DNA of 64,000 bases from Heliocidaris erythrogramma. Lineage: Eukaryota > Echinodermata > Echinoidea > Camarodonta > Echinometridae. The position numbers and the translations under genes were made by a program. Below, in pieces: positions 55,960 to 64,000 of this stretch; positions within the stretch are counted from its first letter, which is position 1; each line of letters opens with the position of its first letter. The DNA lies in contig CM046855.1 in NCBI GenBank assembly GCA_025617745.1, forward strand, positions 42,913,663 to 42,977,662, read 5' to 3'. The notes below the pieces were generated by a model. The model was given only the letters and a program-made list of their open reading frames with translations, had not been told where the DNA came from and did no database searches.

Positions 55960-57485
55960 ATGACGTTCTCCGTTTGGACAATCCTCTGCAGCGGTTGAGA
56001 TGCCAGATAGAGACATCAGCAGTGAGAAAGCAAACCAACATCAAACATGAACCTGATAGAGAAGACTATGGACAGGAGAGTACTTTTCATTTGAGAGAAG
56101 AAAAACAAAGCGAATCATGCACCACTTCAGAAGGTAGATGTGACTTCCAGATCAACTCCAGCTCAAGAAACTGTGATGTTGATGATGATGAATCAAATGT
56201 ATATGATACTGAAAGTGGTGGATATTCAGAGAATGATAGAGAATGCTCTGTTGGAGAAACTTGTTTTTCTATGGATCATCCTCCAATACATAAAACAAAG
56301 CACACTGTTGAAAAGGGTTACAACTGCTCTGAGTGTAATATGAACTATTTTTCACCTAGGGATCTTACAAGACATAAAAGAATACACACTGGTGAAAAGC
56401 CTTATCAGTGTTCTGTGTGTAATCGGAGTTTTTCAAGAAAATCTCAACTTACAGCACATATGATAATACACACTGGTGAAAAGCCTTATCAGTGTTCTGT
56501 GTGTAATCAGAGTTTTTCAAGAAAATCTGTTCTTACAAGACATATAGGAATACACACTGGTGAAAAGCCTTTTCAGTGTTCTGTGTGTAATGAGAGCTTT
56601 TCAAGAAAATATCATCTTACATCACATATGACAATACACACTGGTGAAAAGCCTTTTCAGTGTTCTGTGTGTGATGAGAGCTTTTCAAGAAAATATCATC
56701 TTACAAAACATAAAAGAATACACACTGGTGAAAAGCCTTATCAGTGTTCTGTATGTAATAAGAGTTTTTCAAGAAAATCTGTTCTTACAAGACATATAGG
56801 AATACACACTGGTGAAAAGCCTTTTCAGTGTTCTGTGTGTAATCAGAGTTTTTCAAGAAAATTTTATCTCACATCACATATGATAATGCACACTGGTGAA
56901 AAGCCTTTTCAGTGTTCTGTGTGTAATCAGAGTTTTTCAAGAAAATCTCAACTTAAGGCACATATGATAATACACACTGGTGAAAAGCCTTATCAGTGTT
57001 CTGTGTGTAATCGGAGTTTTTCAAGAAAATTTTATCTCACATCACATATGAAAATACACACTGGTGAAAAGCCTTTTCAGTGTTCTGTGTGTAATCAGAG
57101 TTTTTCAAGAAAATCTCAACTTACAGCACATATGATAATACACACTGGTGAAAAGCCTTATCAGTGTTCTGTGTGTAATCAGAGTTTTTCAAGAAAATCT
57201 GTTCTTACAAGACATATAGGAATACACACTGGTGAAAAGCCTTTTCAGTGTTCTGTGTGTAATGAGAGCTTTTCAAGAAAATATCATCTTACATCACATA
57301 TGACAATACACACTGGTGAAAAGCCTTTTCAGTGTTCTGTGTGTAATCAGAGTTTTTCAAGAAAATCTTATCTTTCATTATCCCATATGAGAATACACAC
57401 TGGTGAAAAGCCTTATCAGTGTTCTGTGTGTAAGAAGAGTTTTTCAAGAAAAGCTCATCTTATAAGACATGAGAATACACACTGA
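55960..57485 (+). CDS. Zinc-finger unit (b): intact terminal exon with 14 C2H2 fingers
   Basis: The exon follows TTTTGGGCAG in phase 1 and runs to a TGA at 57483. An in-frame ATG upstream (55914) lies in the probable intron, so translation more likely starts in upstream exons (41913, 43004, 45234). The N-terminal part has TNIKHEPDREDYGQES, with the motif IKHE, an acidic stretch (DVDDDESNVYDTESGG), then 14 fingers of C-x2-C-x12-H-x3-H joined by HTGEKP linkers. Finger 13 has one extra residue (SYLSLSHMRIH). Helix residues repeat in blocks (fingers 2-4 resemble 10-12), showing internal duplication. Likely a DNA-binding regulator in the nucleus; target unknown. Confidence 0.85.
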
Positions 57486-58231
57486 CTAATTTTTCCGGTC
57501 CCACTTCTTTGTACATGTATTCTATTGTTTTTGAGCCCTGGTATAACAAGGTTTTTATATAAAGAGGTAATTTCTTTGGTCCCAAAAAGGTTCCACTGTA
57601 TTACACACTTATCAATGCTCTGAATATAATGAGAGATTTTCTTCATAGTTTGAACTCAATAAACATAAGTATACATACTGGTGATAAGCACTCAGGGGTT
57701 AGTTAGAGCTTGACCTTTACATGTACACATATGTGCTATATATATATTTTTTTTACACCATATGAAAGGTAGATGTAGATTAGTAGACTTGATTCTTAGC
57801 AAGAAAGAAAGTGCTATGAGAAAGATGATCTTTTAATCTTCCCTGTGTCTTCAAAGCCAAAGCAGTGTTGCGTTTCTATTTTATTGCTTATGTTAAATAC
57901 ATAACATTACACAATATTGTAATTGTGTCAATATTCATGCATATTCCACTGATGAAAAAGATTATTCACTGCAAGAGATATTGACTTTAACTTCATTATT
58001 CATTTTGCTATTCGTCATCAATTGGTATTTTCAAAACATACAGTATCAAAGATATGTTCCCTGGTGTATGTAATGTAAAAACTGTCTAAATGACAAATCT
58101 GTATGAAAATTATTGTTAAGATTTATTACGATAGTACACACAAATTTGCATGAGCATTCATTTATGATGATGAATATATTATATAATGATTATTTTGCAT
58201 TGTTCATACTTCCATCTACTATTTTGGGCAG

Positions 58232-59418
58232 ATGACATTCTCCGTTTGGACAATCCTCTACAGCGGTTGAGATGCCAGATAGAGACATCATCAGACAGAG
58301 TATCGGCAGAGAGAAAGCAAACCAACATCAAACAAGATAGAAAAGACTATGGACAGGAGAGTACTTGTCATTTGAGAGAAGAAAAACAAAGCGAATCATG
58401 CACCACTTCAGAAGGTAGATGTGACTTCCAGATCAACTCCAGCTCAAGAAACTGTGATGATGATGATGATGAATCAAATGTATATGATACTGAAAGTGGT
58501 GGATATTCAGAACATGATAGAGAATCCTCTGTTGGAGAAACTTATCGCTGTTTTTCTATGGATCATCTTCCAATACATGAAACAAAGCACACTGGTGAAA
58601 AGCCTTATCAGTGTTCTGTGTGTAATCAGAGTTTTTCAAGAAAATCTCAACGTACAAGACATATAAGAATACACACTGGTGAAAAGCCTTTTCAGTGTTC
58701 TGTGTGTAATGAGAACTTTTCAAGAAAATCTTATCTTACAGCACATATGATAATACACACTGGTGAAAAGCCTTTTCAGTGTTCTGTGTGTAATCAGAGT
58801 TTTTTAGTAAATTCTATTCTTACTGCACATATAAGAATACACACTGGTGAAAAGCCTTATCAGTGTTCTGTATGCAATAAGAGTTTTTCAAGAAAATCTG
58901 TTCTTACAAGACATATAGGAATACACACTGGTGAAAAGCCTTTTCAGTGTTCTGTGTGTAATCATAATTTTTCAAGAAAATCTCATCTTACAAGACATAA
59001 GAGAATACACACAGGTGAAAAACCTTCTCAGTGCTCCATGTGTAATAAGAGTTTTTCAAGAAAATCTGATCTTACACCACATATGACAATACACACTGGT
59101 GAAAAACATCAGTGTTCTGTGTGTAAGAAGAATTTTTCAAGAAAATCTCGTCTTACAAGACATAAGAGAATACACACAGGTGAAAAGCCTTCTCAGTGCT
59201 CCATGTGTAATAAGAGTTTTTCAAGAAAAGAAAATCTTACAGCACATATGATAATACACACTGGTGAAAAGCCTTATCAGTGTTCTGTGTGTAATCAGAG
59301 TTTTTCAAGAAAATCTGATCTTACAAGACATAAGAAAATACACACAGGTGAAAAGCCTTCTCAGTGCTCTGTGTGTGAACAGAGTTTTCAAGAAAAATTG
59401 ATCTTACATCACATGTGA
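58232..59418 (+). CDS. Zinc-finger unit (c): 9 intact fingers, frameshifted end
   Basis: It has the same acceptor (TTTTGGGCAG) and the same N-terminal segment as (b), with an extra SDRVSAE insertion and TNIKQDRKDYGQES in place of TNIKHEP. Nine C2H2 fingers follow. One has the non-standard core [17 protein letters not shown] and one has a shortened link (GEKHQCSVC). In the tenth, a missing T in the usual GTTTTTCAAG turns SFSRKS into [11 protein letters not shown] and the frame ends at 59418. A shorter protein could still be made. It may be an alternative last exon to (b). Confidence 0.65.
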
Positions 59419-61436
<2,018 letters not shown>

Positions 61437-61437
61437 C

Positions 61438-61619
61438 ATTGTTGATCATGCAAAACATCTAATGGAGAGTTGATATTGCACATGGGAATACCTGCCTTCA
61501 TGCATTGAAGAAAAAAACAAAAAAACAAACAAAAAAAACAAAAACAATTGTTTTTAAATGATAGTATATATAAACTAGTTTTTTTTTTTTTTTTAATGTG
61601 ATAAACTAAGTTTTATTGT
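61438..61619. repeat. 182-bp direct repeat, first copy
   Basis: ATTGTTGATCATGCAAAACA onward, including CTAATGGAGAGTTGATATTG, a (CAAAA)n tract and a T run ending ACTAAGTTTTATTG, recurs at 63600-63781. The two copies enclose 2 kb. Confidence 0.8.
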
Positions 61620-61824
61620 TAGAAGATGGAGGAGGAACAATTAAGCGAGCAAGCATGAGCGAAAACATACACTTCTCTTTTAATAAAGTTTGGTATATTA
61701 TCTAGGCTTTATTGTTGCAGGTCGTGGCAGAAATTTTGCTAAAGGCCATATTAATTCTATTTTGGCGAGCGAGCGTAGCGAACGAGAACAATCTTGATCA
61801 ATGTGATGTTAAGTCCAATTTGGG

Positions 61825-62215
61825 GTACTTTTCCTAGAGGGTGGTTGTCCTGGGGTAGTTGTCCTAGGGGGTAGTTGTCTGGGGGGTAGTTATCCGGGGG
61901 GTAGTTGTCCTAGAGGGTGGTTGTCCTAGGGGGTGGTTGTCTGGGGGGTAGTTGTCGTAGGGGGTAGTTGTCTGGGGGTAGTTATCCGGGGGGCAGTTGT
62001 CCTAGGGGGTAGTTGTCTGGGGGGTAGTTATCCAGGGGGGGGGGGGGTAGTTCTCCTAGAGGGTAGTTGTCCTAGGGGGTACTTTTCCGGAGGGGAGTTG
62101 TCCTAGGGGGGTAGTCGTCCTAGAGGGTGGTTGCCCTAGGGGGTAGTTGTCCTAGGGGGTAATTGTCAGAGGGTGGTTATCCTAGGGGTGGTTGTCCAGG
62201 GGGTAGGTGTCCGGA
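61825..62215. repeat. Minisatellite, about 20-bp GGGGGTAGTTGTCCTA units
   Basis: Variants GGGGGTAGTTGTCCTAG, GGGGGGTAGTTGTCTGG and GGGTAGTTATCCGG alternate about twenty times. G-rich on the plus strand; non-coding. Confidence 0.85.
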
Positions 62216-62439
62216 TACGGTAAAAACACAATTACATACACACACCCACACAGACACCTGCCACTGGAGGTCGCTTCTGATTGGTCAGTCATTTCATGGA
62301 GCTCAAATATATAGTTCCCTCTCATAGAGAATATATGTGAAAGGGAATTGTTGAGAGCTCCATGGTCCATCATGTTTTAAGCAATCTATTTCCTTGTTAT
62401 GTCAGTTGCTGTCCACTTTTGAAAGATCAAAATGCTTAT

Positions 62440-63260
62440 TCAATTTTCGTCCTATAGGCTGATAGGAATCAATAATCATCCAAATGTCAGATGTCATTCA
62501 ACAGTTTCAATGGTCAAAGAACTTCAACATATATCTCTCCATTCATTTTCGTCAGATTTCAATCGAATAGACCGCTTCTGTAATGTTGCAAATTTTATGA
62601 ATAACTTTCAAACAAAGGTTGTTCTAGACAACCTGAAAGTTTGCCGGAGGCTTGCAGGACAAAGCATGTATGCAAACTGGATTCCAAGCAGTGAGGTTAT
62701 TTATAAAAAGCAGGTTCATGGAATAGCTTGTCACTATGTGCTCAGAGAATATATGTGCATAAATTTGTATACATTACAGAATCGGTCTATTCGTCCAACC
62801 TGGCAATCCGCTGCAAAATTTTATTGTCAAATCCATCTTTGGAAGTTGATTTCAAGATAATGTAATTCAGACTCGTCACGTAGACAAGACCTTAAAACGA
62901 GCGAATGACGATTTTGAGTAACTCTAAACTCTTTTCAGTCTTTGACAAAATCGACCCCCCCCCCCCCCCCGCCTCGTTACAGGCCTGCCATGGATAATCA
63001 TACGAATTTGAATAATTATTTGAATGACGCTTTGAAAAAATCGATTGCAACTTGGCATAACGTACATAATTCGAAAATGAATGGTGAAAGACGAAAAAGA
63101 GGAAAAAATCAAAATCAAATGTATTAAAATAGACGGAAAGACCGATATTTTATCACGTTATTTTCCCTCATCTCTCCCCACGCTTCTTCTTTTTAAAAAA
63201 TTTATCTTCTTTTTTTTTCTTCAAACGGATCCTCTGCTTGCGAACGGGGTCTTCATTCGA
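62440..63260. repeat. Dispersed repeat family, copy B
   Basis: Matches 5980-7050 (copy A), collinear, but is split by a 220-bp MITE at 62569. A C run at 62956-62971 takes the place of the longer G/C tracts in copy A. Confidence 0.65.
62569..62788. mobile_element. 220-bp MITE with AGACCGNTTCTGTAATG ends
   Basis: Left AGACCGCTTCTGTAATGT mirrors right ATTACAGAATCGGTCT. AT flanks both sides, and copy A of the host repeat shows the uninterrupted CGAATTCGTCC. It breaks copy B of the dispersed repeat. Non-coding; the ORF across it is chance. Confidence 0.7.
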
Positions 63261-63521
63261 CCCATATTTTGGGGATACCTTGTGTGCGCTCGAGCGGTCA
63301 CATTTCTCAACGGATTTTGTTCAAATTTTGCATGAAGCTGCATGTCTCTTTGTTGGGTGTTTAAGCTCGGTGTTTGATGGTGCATTTGAATTTCTCATCC
63401 ATATTAACATGATTGTATACCCCATACTATTTTTTTAAAATCGACCAACCACAATGCTAGTTTCCTTTAATACTCGATTGGCTGCTAGCTTTGTAACGAG
63501 TTGCATAATTGTAGAGTGGGT

Positions 63522-63553
<32 letters not shown>

Positions 63554-63599
63554 GACAAACGGCTGGAATATTTGTTTTCCTTCCCGCCCCCCCCCCCTT

Positions 63600-63781
63600 A
63601 ATTGTTGATCATGCAAAACATCTAATGGAGAGTTGATATTGCACATGGGAATACCTGCCTTCATGCATTGAAGAAAAAAACAAAAAACAACAAACAAAAA
63701 AACAAAAACAATTGTTTTTAAATAGTATATATAAACTAGTTTTTTTTTGTTTTTTTTAAATGTGATAAACTAAGTTTTATT
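63600..63781. repeat. 182-bp direct repeat, second copy
   Basis: Partner of 61438-61619, separated by 2 kb containing the minisatellite and repeat copy B. A long G run (63521-63550) precedes it. Confidence 0.8.
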
Positions 63782-64000
63782 GCATGAAGCTGCTTGTCTC
63801 TTGGTATAATCTAGAAACCTATAGTTTTTGGTGATGCTGCCACCAGTGTCCCGTCTTTTTTGGGTGAAAGGTAATATTTAGGGGATGGCGTTAGTGCCAG
63901 GGATGTATTAAAGATCACACACTTGTCTAGTGCAGGCCACATGGATGGATTTCTTTCAAATTTTGTATGAAAATGTATCTTGGTATAATCTACACATCTT

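Noticed and set aside
62432-62860. 142-residue ORF
   Set aside because: It spans both junctions of a small MITE inserted in a dispersed repeat, so it cannot be an ancestral gene.

Overview
This window is animal (metazoan) genomic DNA, most likely from a marine invertebrate deuterostome such as an echinoderm, although the species cannot be fixed from sequence alone. It is AT-rich and intron-bearing. TACATGTA and AGGCCTA words are frequent. It holds tRNA-derived SINEs, a Penelope-like element, a DIRS-type tyrosine-recombinase retrotransposon, LINE and LTR remains, many MITEs, and a C2H2 zinc-finger family. There is no bacterial-style gene organisation, and most open frames are short or shadows.

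Layout. 1-9.7 kb is repeat debris: a frameshifted LINE ORF1, a Tc1/mariner-like element with 267-bp inverted repeats, decayed satellite-like repeats, a foldback MITE, a LINE reverse-transcriptase piece, and one copy of a repeat that recurs at the far end of the window. 9.7-11.7 kb may be the 3' end of a minus-strand host gene (two candidate exons and a poly(A) signal). 12.1-15.2 kb is MITEs and inverted repeats. 15.5-20.4 kb is a TA-flanked MITE split by a degenerate LTR element whose long minus-strand frame is broken only by two TGA codons. 20.8-36.5 kb is a pogo/Tigger-like DDE transposase gene. It is interrupted first by a 560-bp hAT-like element with 8-bp target duplications and then by a 12.9-kb insert with its own inverted termini and minisatellite-filled ends. 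That insert contains retroposons, tRNA-like repeats and a few candidate exons. 37.0-39.0 kb is a three-deep nest of transposons. 41.9-61.4 kb is a zinc-finger locus: three upstream phase-1 exons, each with an IKxE-type motif, followed by three tandem copies of the terminal zinc-finger exon region. The first copy is wrecked by a SINE, a Penelope-like element and a DNA transposon; the second is intact with 14 fingers; the third has 9 intact fingers and a frameshifted tail. A 6.1-kb DIRS element sits between copies one and two. Its exact insertion point is revealed by the empty site between copies two and three. 61.4-64 kb is minisatellite and dispersed repeats.

The only genes that look capable of making a normal protein are the zinc-finger gene (upstream exons plus the 14-finger exon, joined by matching splice phase) and possibly the minus-strand gene near 11 kb. 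All other coding sequence belongs to transposable elements, mostly broken. Three things deserve most attention: the large minisatellite-ended insert in the pogo transposase, the natural empty-site comparison for the DIRS element, and the modular IKxE-exon architecture of the zinc-finger locus.
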